Assembly: GCA_028066245.1 (NCBI GenBank)
Contig: JALCBR010000017.1
Location: forward strand, 1 to 55,216
Length of the DNA stretch: 55,216 nucleotides
Source of the DNA: Pirellulales bacterium
GTDB taxonomy: Bacteria > Planctomycetota > Planctomycetia > Pirellulales > S012-138
Direction: 5' to 3'
The stretch's first letter is position 1, and each line of letters opens with the position of its first letter. Both the position numbers and the translations under genes were made by a program. Positions 17,865 through 26,335 of this stretch are shown one piece after another. The notes under the pieces are model-generated. The model did no database searches. It was given only the letters and a program-made list of their open reading frames with translations, and was not told the DNA's origin.

Positions 17865-18407
17865 ATGACAGTCTGGGTACGGACAAATCCCCGACCGTTC
17901 CTCGCCGCGCTGATCGCTGTTTCAGTGAGTATCATTGGGCTAGTGCTGCTGGCTGCTCTAACGTGGCACCTCAGCTGGCTGAGGTGGATTGTGTGCTCCA
18001 TTTCCTTGCTGATGGCCGTCTACGCTGCTTGGCTGGCGTGGCAGCTCCGGTCACCGCGGGTGGCATTTTGCGAAGGGGAGCTTCGCCTCTACCTAACAGC
18101 ATCCAAAGCGATTCCCGTCCCGCTTCAACATGTTGAGTGCTTCTTGCTCGGGGAGGCACCTGCACTGCTGGGTAAATCAACGGCCAAGACCAACACGCTG
18201 CGCATTCGTCTTGCCGAGCGCGCGGCGGATTTTCAGCAGAGGAATGTCCTTCGACTGTTGGGCAATTGGAACAGCGGCTATGTTACCTTGCATGGAACTT
18301 GGACAGAACCGTTGACTGTCGATCTTGTGCGCAAGTTGAACTCGCTGCTTTCGCAAGCCAAACGTGAGTGCCCTTTGTCCGATGAGGCCGCTCCGAGCGA
18401 GACTTAG
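17865..18407 (+). CDS. small two-helix membrane protein of unknown function
   Basis: From ATG 17865 the protein has 180 residues. Two adjacent membrane helices (about 11-32 and 37-60) are followed by a soluble domain of 110 residues containing AFCEGELRLYLTASKAIPVP and WNSGYVTLHGTWTEPL, which may be a PH-like beta domain. I do not recognise the family. A TTG at 17805 would extend it by 20 residues. The ribosome binding site is weak. It stands 320 bases before the mfnB-like gene on the same strand, so co-transcription is possible but not shown. Confidence 0.65.
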   Translation: MTVWVRTNPRPFLAALIAVSVSIIGLVLLAALTWHLSWLRWIVCSISLLMAVYAAWLAWQLRSPRVAFCEGELRLYLTASKAIPVPLQHVECFLLGEAPALLGKSTAKTNTLRIRLAERAADFQQRNVLRLLGNWNSGYVTLHGTWTEPLTVDLVRKLNSLLSQAKRECPLSDEAAPSET

Positions 18408-18728
18408 CGACACACAATTTCGAGCGTTGCCATTTAGAGCTTTGTTAGTGCGCATTTCAGGTCAAGGAATGGCGTGTCCATAAACTTCGCTCACAGCGTT
18501 GAAACACGGTGCTTGTAAGTGCAAGCCCTGCCGCTTCTTGCGCGCTTTGCGGATTTGCACGCCTGAACGGGTGTTTTCCTATTTTAACAGCCTGGGAAGA
18601 TGCACTGGCGGAGATTTTGACGCAAGCACTTTGTACTGTAGCATTGACGCCCGGAATTCGTGCCGCGTTTCACCGTACGCCGTTGCCGTCCGGTCGTTTC
18701 ATTCCCTCTCCTCGCAGTCTGCTTGCGT
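18408..18728. other. intergenic, nothing seen
   Basis: No hairpin with a T-run, no recognisable promoter and no credible short gene was found in these 321 bases between two plus-strand genes. Confidence 0.4.
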
Positions 18729-19556
18729 ATGTCGAACTCGCTGTTCAAGTCGACAGACCACCCTCGCTTATTGGTCAGCGTGCGCGATGCCGCCGAAGCG
18801 CAGTTGGCACTGGACGCCGGCGTCGATGTTATTGACGTCAAAGATCCCGGGCAAGGATCGTTGGGAGCTGCGACGACCGCGACAATGCAAGAGATTGTCG
18901 AAGTCGTGGGAAACAACGTCCCCTGTAGTGCGGCTTGCGGCGAGTTGGCCGACGGTCTTACGCCAGGATCGGCTGCGGATTCCGCCATTCTCGAACAATC
19001 TTTCCTGCACGATTCTGGTCGCTTGGGCGATTTCCTCGCCCGTGACCCGCAAGAGTTTCGTCCGCAGTTGCCGACGCCAGGCTTTGCGTTTGGCAAAATC
19101 GGACTCTCTCGATGTGCGCGGATTGACCATTGGAGAAAACTCTATCAGTCGTGGATGGCACAATTGCCAGCTGGCTGCCAGGCGGTGGCCGTTTGCTACG
19201 CGGACGCTGCAACCGCGGAAGCCCCGGAATGGGCTCTCGTCCTTCGCGAGGCTAAGCGGATGGGTTGTGCGGCCATCTTGCTGGATACTTTCGAGAAACA
19301 CCAAGGGGGCTTGCTCGACCTGTGGCGTCTGGGTGAAGTGGCCGCGTTTATCGCGGCGGCGAGAGCGACCGAGATGCAGTCGGCAATCTCCGGCTCAATC
19401 GACCTAGGCAGCGTTCCTGCGCTTCTCGAACTTGAGCCCGATTTCATCGCCATTCGAGGCGCGATCTGCGTCGGTGACCGGTCGACCTCCATCGATCCGA
19501 ATCGATTGCAGAGCCTTGTGGGGCTCTTCCACTCTGACAACACGCTCACTCGCTAG
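18729..19556 (+). CDS. MfnB-like (5-formylfuran-3-yl)methyl phosphate synthase
   Basis: The family (DUF556, MfnB) condenses two glyceraldehyde-3-phosphate molecules into the furan precursor of methanofuran. The N-terminal motif LLVSVRDAAEAQLALDAG, then DVIDVKDPGQGSLGAA matches it closely, and Lys38 in DVKDP fits the Schiff-base lysine. GELADGL, GFAFGKIGLS, VCYAD and ILLDTFEKHQGGLLDLW follow as in the family. At 275 residues it is longer than archaeal MfnB (about 235). Planctomycetes use methanofuran/tetrahydromethanopterin-linked enzymes for formaldehyde handling, so this is expected biology. The ATG at 18729 is chosen because the motif begins soon after; no strong ribosome binding site is visible. 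Confidence 0.85.
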   Translation: MSNSLFKSTDHPRLLVSVRDAAEAQLALDAGVDVIDVKDPGQGSLGAATTATMQEIVEVVGNNVPCSAACGELADGLTPGSAADSAILEQSFLHDSGRLGDFLARDPQEFRPQLPTPGFAFGKIGLSRCARIDHWRKLYQSWMAQLPAGCQAVAVCYADAATAEAPEWALVLREAKRMGCAAILLDTFEKHQGGLLDLWRLGEVAAFIAAARATEMQSAISGSIDLGSVPALLELEPDFIAIRGAICVGDRSTSIDPNRLQSLVGLFHSDNTLTR

Positions 19557-20088
19557 ATCATTGCCGTTTGGGTTCGCATTGCGGGTGTTGCAACTGCCAC
19601 GGTTCTTGTCGAGCGTCGAACTCCCGGCATCGCGCTTGGCTGGATTCTTTCGACCTAGCCCCGCTGTCGTATTGGCCGCCAGCTTAACGCATCCGTACTA
19701 TTCGGAAAGGAGCGCGACAAAGTAGGAGTTCCCGCTTGCGATTTTCTTGACTTTCGCAGCGGAGGGCCGAATACTCGACTCTCAAAGGGATGAGAATGGC
19801 AAACGCCAAGGCTTGTTCCGGAGTTGGTTGCTCACCATAGCCGCAACAAGTGAAGTTGGTGTTAGCAGTCGGTTGAAATCTTCAATGATTTGAGAATCAG
19901 GATGAGATCCCAAGATCGCCGCACCCAATGCTGCGATTTGCGAGCCGGATAAGATCACTGGGACTTGGCTCGATTGAAAGCGCCACGAGGGCATTTTTCG
20001 GCAGGCTGTTAGGTTAGGGACAGGCGAGAAGGCTTGGCAGTGTTTGTGCTTGTTTGAGTCAACGCTCATTGAAAACTTGACAGGAGGA
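19557..20088. other. intergenic with a possible kinase remnant
   Basis: This 532-base stretch carries no intact gene that I can support. On the minus strand, 19782-19994 translates to sequence resembling the end of a ribulokinase (separate entry). The rest is featureless, apart from the strong ribosome binding site of the next gene at its right end. Confidence 0.4.
19782..19994 (-). pseudogene. possible remnant of an FGGY-family kinase (ribulokinase-like)
   Basis: The frame reads SSQVPVILSGSQIAALGAAI, then LGSHPDSQIIEDFNRLL. In ribulokinases the C-terminal ATPase motif reads much like TGRPVxVxxSxQAxALGAAI followed by a PD-containing helix. Only about 40-50 of the roughly 550 residues expected are present, no start codon fits the fragment, and the upstream part of the frame is unlike a kinase. 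I infer a decayed gene fragment; a chance match cannot be excluded by eye. Confidence 0.35.
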
Positions 20089-20316
20089 ATGGACGTGCCT
20101 AAGTCCGTGTTGGACGCGATCAAGTTGGGTTTTTGGGATTACGAACCTGAGACGGTGACCGCCGCTCGCTTCCATGCGACGGATGCTTTGCCGGGTTCCA
20201 ATGAGAAGCTCGGCATTCTTGCGGAAAGAGTCAGAACGGGGCTGCCGCTTTGGCATCCGGAAGATCGCCGCGACTGCGAGGGGTTGCTTGTCACCGCAGA
20301 GGACGCAACACACTAG
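20089..20316 (+). CDS. small conserved planctomycete-type protein
   Basis: The 75-residue product begins at ATG 20089, preceded by a perfect AGGAGG 1-6 bases away from an ideal position (20082-20087), which is the strongest ribosome binding site in this region. The sequence (SVLDAIKLGFWDYEP, ALPGSNEKLGILAERV, GLPLWHPEDR) looks like short proteins I have seen annotated as hypothetical in planctomycetes. No domain of known function, no signal peptide. A good terminator follows at 20401, so it is probably a single-gene unit translated at a high rate. Confidence 0.75.
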   Translation: MDVPKSVLDAIKLGFWDYEPETVTAARFHATDALPGSNEKLGILAERVRTGLPLWHPEDRRDCEGLLVTAEDATH

Positions 20317-20738
20317 GGCGACAGAACAATCGCCCAGATGTTGCCCGCTTGGCGTATACCGACAACTTGGAATGATTCATCGGTCATCCAACTGACCATC
20401 AAAGCCCGACGAACGCCGATTCGTCGGGCTTTTTCTGTACGCACATAGTTTTTGCGACGCTGAGTCAGTAGATGCTCTCGACTCAGCCGAAGACAGCACG
20501 GCAACGCCATCGGTATCCGCGCGGTCAGCCTGGGAAATCGCTCGGGGCTCCGCCCCACCAGAGGTGTGGTTAGCGCCGGCATTTTGCGGGTGGCCGAAAG
20601 ACAAAAAAGCCCATCACAAAACGAGCCCGGACCGCGCAGTCCGATTGCCGTTCCGCTAGCCAACGGATGTTATGAAGTCATCCCGCGGTGTCCAACTTCG
20701 TCAACGTTGACGGCAGCATCTCACAAGAAAGAAAAGTT
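20317..20738. other. intergenic with terminator
   Basis: Between two convergent genes. It holds the terminator at 20401-20434; the remaining 300 bases show no gene or other structure that I can support. Confidence 0.5.
20401..20434 (+). terminator. rho-independent terminator
   Basis: A perfect 13-bp stem (20401-20413 with 20420-20432) has a 6-base loop and ends in a run of five T (20430-20434). It lies 84 bases after the small conserved gene and could also stop minus-strand transcription from the DUF2461 gene. Confidence 0.85.
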
Positions 20739-21440
20739 CTAAAACGGGACGTTGATCGCACGGCAAAGGAAACGCATCAGAGGCCGCGCAGTTCGGAATG
20801 CTTCTGCCACGTCGGCGACAAATGTCGCCTTGTGAACGTCCCGCCGGGACAAAGGCTTAACCGCGATGAAATCCTTGCGTTTCAGATCATCGATCAACGG
20901 ATGATCAGCCGTAAATCCGCGTGGTGGCCTCTTGAGTGAATCTCCTGCCAGATGAAACGCGGACAAGAACTTCCGATCGTCGCGCGCCTTTTTCCAGGCG
21001 GATGGACGCTCGTCAATAGCTGCGCGAATCGCCTGCAAGGCATCTGACGATGGATGCCAGATGCCAACACCAAGGAAGGACTCATCTGGGTGCAAATGTA
21101 CGTAATACCCCGGCGCATGCACGTCCTTACCAAATTCATGACGAAATTGAATGCCGACGTTCGTCTTGTAAGGTTGCTTATTTTTGGAAAAGCGGATGTC
21201 GCGATGAACCCGCATCAATGAACCACCGACTTTCTTGGAAATTGCGTCAAAATGGGCTGAAATCCGCTTCAAGGGGGATTGCATCTGCTGGATGAACTCC
21301 AAAGCCGGAGTGCGAACGTGATCTTCGTAGCTTGGCTTGTTTGACTCAAACCAGTTGCGATTGTTGTTTTCCTCCAGGTCCATCAAAAACGTGAAAAGCC
21401 TCTTCGTGAAGATTGCCTGCGTCGTGGATTTTTTCGCCAT
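20739..21440 (-). CDS. DUF2461 / TIGR02453 family protein
   Basis: The 233-residue cytoplasmic protein shows the DUF2461 pattern: FLMDLEENNNRNWFESNKP near the start, then RVHRDIRFSKNKQPYKTNVG and GYYVHLHPDESFLGVGIW. The family is widespread and its biochemical function is unknown to me. Length is normal. The ATG at 21440 has GGAAG directly upstream, closer than ideal. It appears to be a single gene; the other side of its promoter region is the acyl carrier protein gene. Confidence 0.9.
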   Translation of the reverse strand: MAKKSTTQAIFTKRLFTFLMDLEENNNRNWFESNKPSYEDHVRTPALEFIQQMQSPLKRISAHFDAISKKVGGSLMRVHRDIRFSKNKQPYKTNVGIQFRHEFGKDVHAPGYYVHLHPDESFLGVGIWHPSSDALQAIRAAIDERPSAWKKARDDRKFLSAFHLAGDSLKRPPRGFTADHPLIDDLKRKDFIAVKPLSRRDVHKATFVADVAEAFRTARPLMRFLCRAINVPF

Positions 21441-21768
21441 GCTTCCGTCTTTCTGATTCTTCGCACTTTGTTGAGTTGGGCGGCTGATGACTGGCCGATT
21501 CTAACGGCATCTTCTTCTTGCATGCATGGGCCGACCATGAGCATAGGACAACAAACTCCAGGAATTACACAATTGTCCCACGAGCCACGCCGACTTTTTC
21601 AGTAAACTGTTTATACTTGTCTCCCATCTGGATCAGGCCAGCTCTTTCGAAGATGGTCGCCATCGCAGTCGTTGACGTCGCCTTTCGCGAATCGTGATGT
21701 TTCATCGGTGGTGACTTATTTTCCAAACCTGGATCGACCCCGTCCTTATTCCACAGTCAGCCGATGAT
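21441..21768. other. divergent intergenic region
   Basis: 328 bases between DUF2461 (minus) and the acyl carrier protein (plus). A TATACT hexamer near 21610 could be a plus-strand -10 box, but I see no matching -35 at 16-18 bases. Otherwise nothing. Confidence 0.35.
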
Positions 21769-22050
21769 ATGACCCGAGACAGGCAGGCGATTTCCAAGGA
21801 AAATGTCAAGGAGCAGATTCGGGCACACCTGTCTAGCATCGAAGACTTGCCTCCAATAGGTGATTTGGGCGATGACGAGGCACTGGAGGGCATCCTAGAC
21901 TCCATCAACATGCTTGAATTGGTTTCCGCGCTCGAAGATCGGTTTTCTGTCCGGATTGTTGAGGATGAACTCGGATGGGAAAACTTCAGCACAATCAATA
22001 AGATCGCCACATTCTTGACGACGAAAAAGCTCGATCAATCAGCGAGTTAA
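21769..22050 (+). CDS. acyl carrier protein
   Basis: The 93 residues form one carrier domain with the phosphopantetheine attachment motif LDSINMLEL; Ser45 is the modified serine, and VSALEDRFSVRIVEDEL is the usual helix III region. Carrier proteins hold acyl or peptidyl chains as thioesters. No ketosynthase, ligase or transferase gene is nearby, so it is an orphan and probably not the fatty-acid ACP, which normally sits with fab genes. ATG 21769 has no clear ribosome binding site. It could serve a specialised lipid or an amino-acid adenylating enzyme encoded elsewhere. Confidence 0.85.
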   Translation: MTRDRQAISKENVKEQIRAHLSSIEDLPPIGDLGDDEALEGILDSINMLELVSALEDRFSVRIVEDELGWENFSTINKIATFLTTKKLDQSAS

Positions 22051-22374
22051 GCGGGCTAGCCAAGTCCTGGCACATACGTTCAGCCTGCCTCATTCCATGC
22101 TAAAGCTGGAATTGATCTCCCCAATTCCAATTTGCAGGCCCCAATGACGTGCTGACTTGCCGGGGCGAGGCGAGTTTCGGTGAGACTCGACTGCCGCAGT
22201 TGAGGAGGTGTCTTGGTCGCAACGTGTTTTGTGGCTTGGTTTTGCGCAAGATGAAATCCGCCGGGAAGCCAGGCAAGGGTTTGTGGTAATAAACGCGCGC
22301 AGCTAGAATCCCTTGTTTTCTTGGGGGTTGTTGTCTCAACCCCGGATTCACATCAGCTAAGACTTGGACCTGCT
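22051..22374. other. intergenic with weak stem
   Basis: A 7-bp stem (22108-22114 with 22122-22128) is enclosed by GCCTGC/GCAGGC (22083-22088 and 22134-22139). It could end the acyl carrier protein transcript but no T-run follows. No gene is seen in the rest. Confidence 0.35.
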
Positions 22375-22761
22375 GTGCAAATCAATATCTCAACCCGTCA
22401 CGGGCAAATCGGTGATTCCGCCCGAGACAAAGTCGAATCCAAAGTTGGAAAGCTTGCTCGATTCTTTGATCGAGTCGCTCACATTGACGTCACGTTAGAC
22501 ATGAAGGATGAAGGGTCACCCGAGGCGGAAGTGCTTTTGCGTACAGAAAATAAGCACGATTTTGTCGCGAAGGAAAGAGCCGGTAGCTTGATCGCCGCCG
22601 TGGAAGCTTCCGTCCACAAAGTTGAACAACAGATCAAGAAATACAAAACAAAGTTGCAAGACCATCGAGGTCCCGGCACAGGACAGGCATCTGTCGCTGC
22701 CCAAGAAGCTCTCGCGGATGAAGTTGATGCAGCGCCTGAGCCGTCAGGCGAGGAATCATAG
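22375..22761 (+). CDS. hpf: ribosome hibernation promoting factor (HPF/RaiA family)
   Basis: I start at GTG 22375, which gives the standard family N-terminus QINISTRHGQIGDSARDKVE, then KVGKLARFFDRV; the longer frame from 22321 adds 18 unlike residues. The 128-residue product is the short HPF form, with NKHDFVAKE in the expected place and an acidic Ala/Glu tail (about 105-128). It binds the 30S A/P sites in slow growth and inactivates ribosomes. The next three genes are ptsN, HPr and enzyme I, a neighbourhood like the rpoN-hpf-ptsN cluster of proteobacteria, which suggests shared control by nutrient state. Confidence 0.9.
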   Translation: MQINISTRHGQIGDSARDKVESKVGKLARFFDRVAHIDVTLDMKDEGSPEAEVLLRTENKHDFVAKERAGSLIAAVEASVHKVEQQIKKYKTKLQDHRGPGTGQASVAAQEALADEVDAAPEPSGEES

Positions 22762-23090
22762 TGGGAATCACATCCGGCACGGCCTCTGGAATTTAAGGAG
22801 ATCCATCTTTCAACGCAGCGGGGGATCACAGCCTAGGAACCCATCGGCCCCGGGGTCATCGCATTTTGCTCCTCGTGGTTGAGTGAAGCAAACTATGAGC
22901 CCTCCAAGCAAGAACGGACGTAGCTTTCGGGGGTCCATCCGAAGGCATGTCACGGAGTTCGATAAACATGCGACGGCGTCGGCTCTTGAATCGTCGAGAC
23001 AGCTTTCGTCGGAGCCTTCCTGGAGACGGCAAGTCCGTTTCCGCACGTAAGTAGAAACAGGCATACACATCTTGAGAAAGGGTTTGGCGT
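22762..23090. other. intergenic, nothing seen
   Basis: 329 bases between hpf and ptsN on the same strand, without a terminator, credible promoter or small gene that I can support. Confidence 0.35.
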
Positions 23091-23567
23091 ATGAAGTTTG
23101 CCGACTTCATTTGCCGAGAAGCCGTTAAAGCGAACCTCGCTGCGGATGACAAAGAAGATGTCATCCGCGAAATGGTCGCTACGCTTTTCGAGGCAAAACA
23201 AATCAAGGAGGATGAGAGTGAAAGTATTGTCAAAGCAATCCTAAAGCGTGAGGAATTGGGTAGTACCGGCATTGGCCGTGGCATCGCCGTCCCTCACACC
23301 AAACATCCCAGCGTTGACCGTCTGATTGGAGCCGTTGCTGTCAGCCACACCGGTGTTGATTTCGACAGCCTGGACGGCGAGCAAGTGCAGCTCTTCTTCC
23401 TGTTGGTTTCTCCTCCAGACCGCCCCGGGGATCATTTGCGGGCGCTGGAGAACATCTCGAGACAACTTCGCAACGAAACGTTTTGCCGGTTTCTCAAGCT
23501 GTCGAAGACGGCTGAAGACATCCTGCAGAATCTTGACGATGCCGATAACAACCAGATCGAAGGTTAA
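23091..23567 (+). CDS. ptsN: PTS EIIA domain protein, PtsN-like
   Basis: The 158-residue single-domain protein has the EIIA(fructose/nitrogen) signature [20 protein letters not shown]; His69 is the phosphorylated histidine (a second His lies at 72). [19 protein letters not shown] is the typical later motif. It accepts phosphate from HPr and, in PtsN systems, regulates potassium and nitrogen or carbon metabolism by protein contact instead of sugar transport. GAAAGGG lies about 10 bases upstream of ATG 23091. No EIIB or EIIC domain is encoded here or nearby. Confidence 0.93.
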   Translation: MKFADFICREAVKANLAADDKEDVIREMVATLFEAKQIKEDESESIVKAILKREELGSTGIGRGIAVPHTKHPSVDRLIGAVAVSHTGVDFDSLDGEQVQLFFLLVSPPDRPGDHLRALENISRQLRNETFCRFLKLSKTAEDILQNLDDADNNQIEG

Positions 23568-23898
23568 TTGTCTGACCGCGTCCCATCACAGAATTGACGG
23601 ACGTGGGAGCCAAGGCATTTGCACCCCTAACTCCACGGCAAGAGCTGACGCCATGCCTGGAAGAGCGATCAAAAGAGATGTGTCGCTCGGGCAGAGCAAC
23701 CCACAAACCAAAATGAGAGCGAGCGCGCTAAGCAAAACGGATGATTCCGGAGCCACCGAGACTTCAGTCTTTTCGTGCAACGGGCATTTTCACGAGATCA
23801 GTTTGCATCGAGTTATCTGATTTGTGGTGTTTCCCGAAGCTGAACTCCTGACATGCGAACTCTCAACACGTCAAAGAAGACACCTACGTCTAGCCGAG
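23568..23898. other. intergenic, nothing seen
   Basis: 331 bases between ptsN and the HPr gene. The HPr frame stays open back to 23824 but its first 25 codons are unlike HPr. No terminator or promoter is evident. Confidence 0.35.
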
Positions 23899-24207
23899 AT
23901 GAGCGAACCCGTTTACTCCAAGCAAGTGATCGTGACCAGCCCCAACGGGCTGCACTTGCGCCCATTGGAGATGCTGGTGACTCTTTCTCGCCAGTTCAAA
24001 TCAAAGATCGAAATCATCAAAGACACTGAGCGCATCGACGGAAAAAGCATGATGGAAAGCCTGGCGTTGATCTCCGGGCAAGGCACACAACTCACGATTG
24101 AGACCAGTGGGTCAGACGCTGAAGAGGCATTGGATTCATTGGTCCAGCTGTTCGCAGGCAATTTTGAAGAACCGCCTGTAGAACCGTTTGAGCCACCTGC
24201 CTGTTAA
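23899..24207 (+). CDS. ptsH: HPr phosphocarrier protein
   Basis: From ATG 23899 the product has 102 residues. NGLHLRPLEMLV carries His19, the active-site histidine (His15 of standard HPr), with Arg21 and Pro22 of the HxRP motif. GKSMMESLALIS follows, with Ser50 in the place of regulatory Ser46. The family passes phosphate from enzyme I to EIIA proteins. Leu replaces the usual Ala after the active His, and a proline-rich acidic tail extends the C-terminus by about 12 residues. No HPr kinase gene is seen in the window, so use of Ser50 is open. Confidence 0.92.
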   Translation: MSEPVYSKQVIVTSPNGLHLRPLEMLVTLSRQFKSKIEIIKDTERIDGKSMMESLALISGQGTQLTIETSGSDAEEALDSLVQLFAGNFEEPPVEPFEPPAC

Positions 24208-24514
24208 ACATTGCGATTTCGAGCGGTCTCAGTTCCCGTCCAATCCGAGTAAACCCATGGATTGCCGCATCTTGCCTTGGGATAACCACCCCATGCGACA
24301 TGCCCGCGCACACATTGCGGATACCTTATTGCGATTTCCGCGCGCGAAGCAATTCCAGCGACCTGACAATCCCTGTCAGGATCGCGACGGGGTTGAGAAA
24401 GCTTGGCCGGCCTTCTGGCGACCAACCGGCAAAATGCCATCTGTTTGTTCCTGCTGATGACGCTCACAGCAACGTCGCGAGGAAGGTCAACTTACTCGTC
24501 GATGCCCAAGCGTC
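24208..24514. other. intergenic, nothing seen
   Basis: 307 bases between the HPr and enzyme I genes; no terminator, promoter or gene could be supported. Confidence 0.35.
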
Positions 24515-26257
24515 ATGCAAAAACTCCAAGGGATCTCCGTATCACCCGGGATTGTCATCGGTGAAGCGGTTGTGATGGCGAACGAGGGTATTCGCGTACC
24601 CCGCCAAACCATTGACCCCGCTGCCACGGACTGCGAAGTCGAGCGTTTTCGCCAAGCTGTCCAGACGACAGTCAAGGAGATCGTGCGGACCAAGCAATCC
24701 GTTGTTTCCCAGATGGGAGCGCACTACGGCGCGATTTTTGACGCGCATTTCGCGCTGGCGAACGACCCCGCCTTGGCAACGGAGATTGAAGCGCTCATTC
24801 AGCACGAGTTTTTTACGCCGGAATACGCGGTCACACGGACGCTCGGGCGGTTTTCACGCCTGCTGAGAGAGCTATCCGACGATCAACTCGCCCAACGTGC
24901 CTTTGATATTGAGGATATTGAAGATCGGCTACTGCAAAATTTGTTGGGACGCCGGCGCGCGGAACAGTTCCAGTTCACCAGGCCAGCAATCTTGTTGGCT
25001 CATAACCTCACGGTGAGCGAAGCGGCCAATCTCAAACGCGATCTCGTGCTGGGATTTGCAACGGAAATCGGCGGCGCCGGCAGCCACACGGCAATCGTCG
25101 CCGAAGCTCTCGGTATCCCTGCTATTGTGGGAGCTGGCGATCTCCTCGCCAGCATCGGCGGCGGCGAAACCGTCATTATCGACGGTGAACAGGGAATTGT
25201 CATTCTGAACCCTGACGACGAAACGAAAACAACATATCAACGGCGGATCGAGCGGGGAGCCCAGCATGCTCAACAGTTGACGTCGCTTCGTGATCTGCCT
25301 GCCGAAACTCAAGACGGTACGCGAGTCGAATTGTTCGGGACGATTGAGTTTCCGCACGAAGTTGATCAATGCCTCAAACAGGGTGGAGAAGGAATCGGGC
25401 TCTATCGGACGGAATTTCTTTACCTGGGTGCGGAGACTGCCCCGGACGAGGAAACGCATTTCCAAGCTTATCGCGGCGTTCTGGATGCACTTGCTGGCAA
25501 ACCCGTAGTCGCTCGCACGTTCGATCTGGGCGCCGACAAGTTTCCGCAGCTCAAGCCACCGGAAGATGAGCACAACCCCTGCCTTGGTTTGCGAAGCCTC
25601 CGATTGGCCCTGAGGAACCGGCCGATGTTTCGCACGCAACTGCGCGCGCTGTTGAAGGCCAGCGGACAGGGAGACCTGCGGTTGATGTTTCCGCTTGTCG
25701 CCACTTTGCAGGAACTCAGGCAGGCAAAGACCGTCTTGGCAGATGTGATGGAGGACTTGGAGGAGGAAGACGTTTCGTTCAATCGCAATATCAAAGTCGG
25801 CATGATGGTCGAGATCCCCTCGGCCGTTGTGCTGATCCGCCGGTTCCTTCCTGAAGTTGATTTCATCAGCGTCGGGTCGAATGATCTAACGCAATATGCA
25901 CTGGCGGTTGATCGTGACAATAAGGAGGTTGCACGACTATTCAACCCGTGTGATCCCGCCGTTTTGAGCTTGATGAGTGAAGCCATTCAAGCAGCCCAGG
26001 GTGCCGGCATACCTGCTAGCATTTGCGGTCAGATTTGCAACACCCCACGAAATACGATGCTGTTGCTCGGCCTCGGCTTCCGGCAGCTGAGCGTTTCTCC
26101 AGCAGCAATTCCGTATGTGAAGCGCGTTTGCCGTGGCGTGACCGTTGATGAATGCCAGGACGTGGCTCAACGAGCATTGGCCAAGGATGAAGCGCGCGAT
26201 GTCGAGGCGATCCTGCGATCGGAATGGCAAAAACGTTTCCAGCCGCCGGACGATTGA
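24515..26257 (+). CDS. ptsI: phosphoenolpyruvate-protein phosphotransferase (PTS enzyme I)
   Basis: Enzyme I takes phosphate from phosphoenolpyruvate and gives it to HPr. At 580 residues it has normal length and no N-terminal GAF domain, so it is PtsI-like instead of PtsP. GGAGSHTAIVAEALGIPAIVG holds His191, the phosphorylated residue; the usual GGRTSH is GGAGSH here. GGEGIGLYRTEFLYLG, FDLGADK, NPCLGLRS, MMVEIPSAV and VGSNDLTQYALAVDRDN are the PEP-binding motifs, and a Cys in SICGQIC matches the catalytic acid position. It begins at ATG 24515 without a strong ribosome binding site. It completes the hpf-ptsN-HPr row. Confidence 0.95.
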   Translation: MQKLQGISVSPGIVIGEAVVMANEGIRVPRQTIDPAATDCEVERFRQAVQTTVKEIVRTKQSVVSQMGAHYGAIFDAHFALANDPALATEIEALIQHEFFTPEYAVTRTLGRFSRLLRELSDDQLAQRAFDIEDIEDRLLQNLLGRRRAEQFQFTRPAILLAHNLTVSEAANLKRDLVLGFATEIGGAGSHTAIVAEALGIPAIVGAGDLLASIGGGETVIIDGEQGIVILNPDDETKTTYQRRIERGAQHAQQLTSLRDLPAETQDGTRVELFGTIEFPHEVDQCLKQGGEGIGLYRTEFLYLGAETAPDEETHFQAYRGVLDALAGKPVVARTFDLGADKFPQLKPPEDEHNPCLGLRSLRLALRNRPMFRTQLRALLKASGQGDLRLMFPLVATLQELRQAKTVLADVMEDLEEEDVSFNRNIKVGMMVEIPSAVVLIRRFLPEVDFISVGSNDLTQYALAVDRDNKEVARLFNPCDPAVLSLMSEAIQAAQGAGIPASICGQICNTPRNTMLLLGLGFRQLSVSPAAIPYVKRVCRGVTVDECQDVAQRALAKDEARDVEAILRSEWQKRFQPPDD

Positions 26258-26335
26258 CCCTCATTCCTCACTTCGATCTTGGGCACACCATAACACCGAA
26301 CAACTTTGATAGGCGTTAGAACTCAAGCCGCTCCA

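Noticed and set aside
18499-19407. Second plus-strand frame overlapping the MfnB gene
   Set aside because: Arg/Cys/Ser-rich, unlike any family, while the other frame is a clear MfnB.
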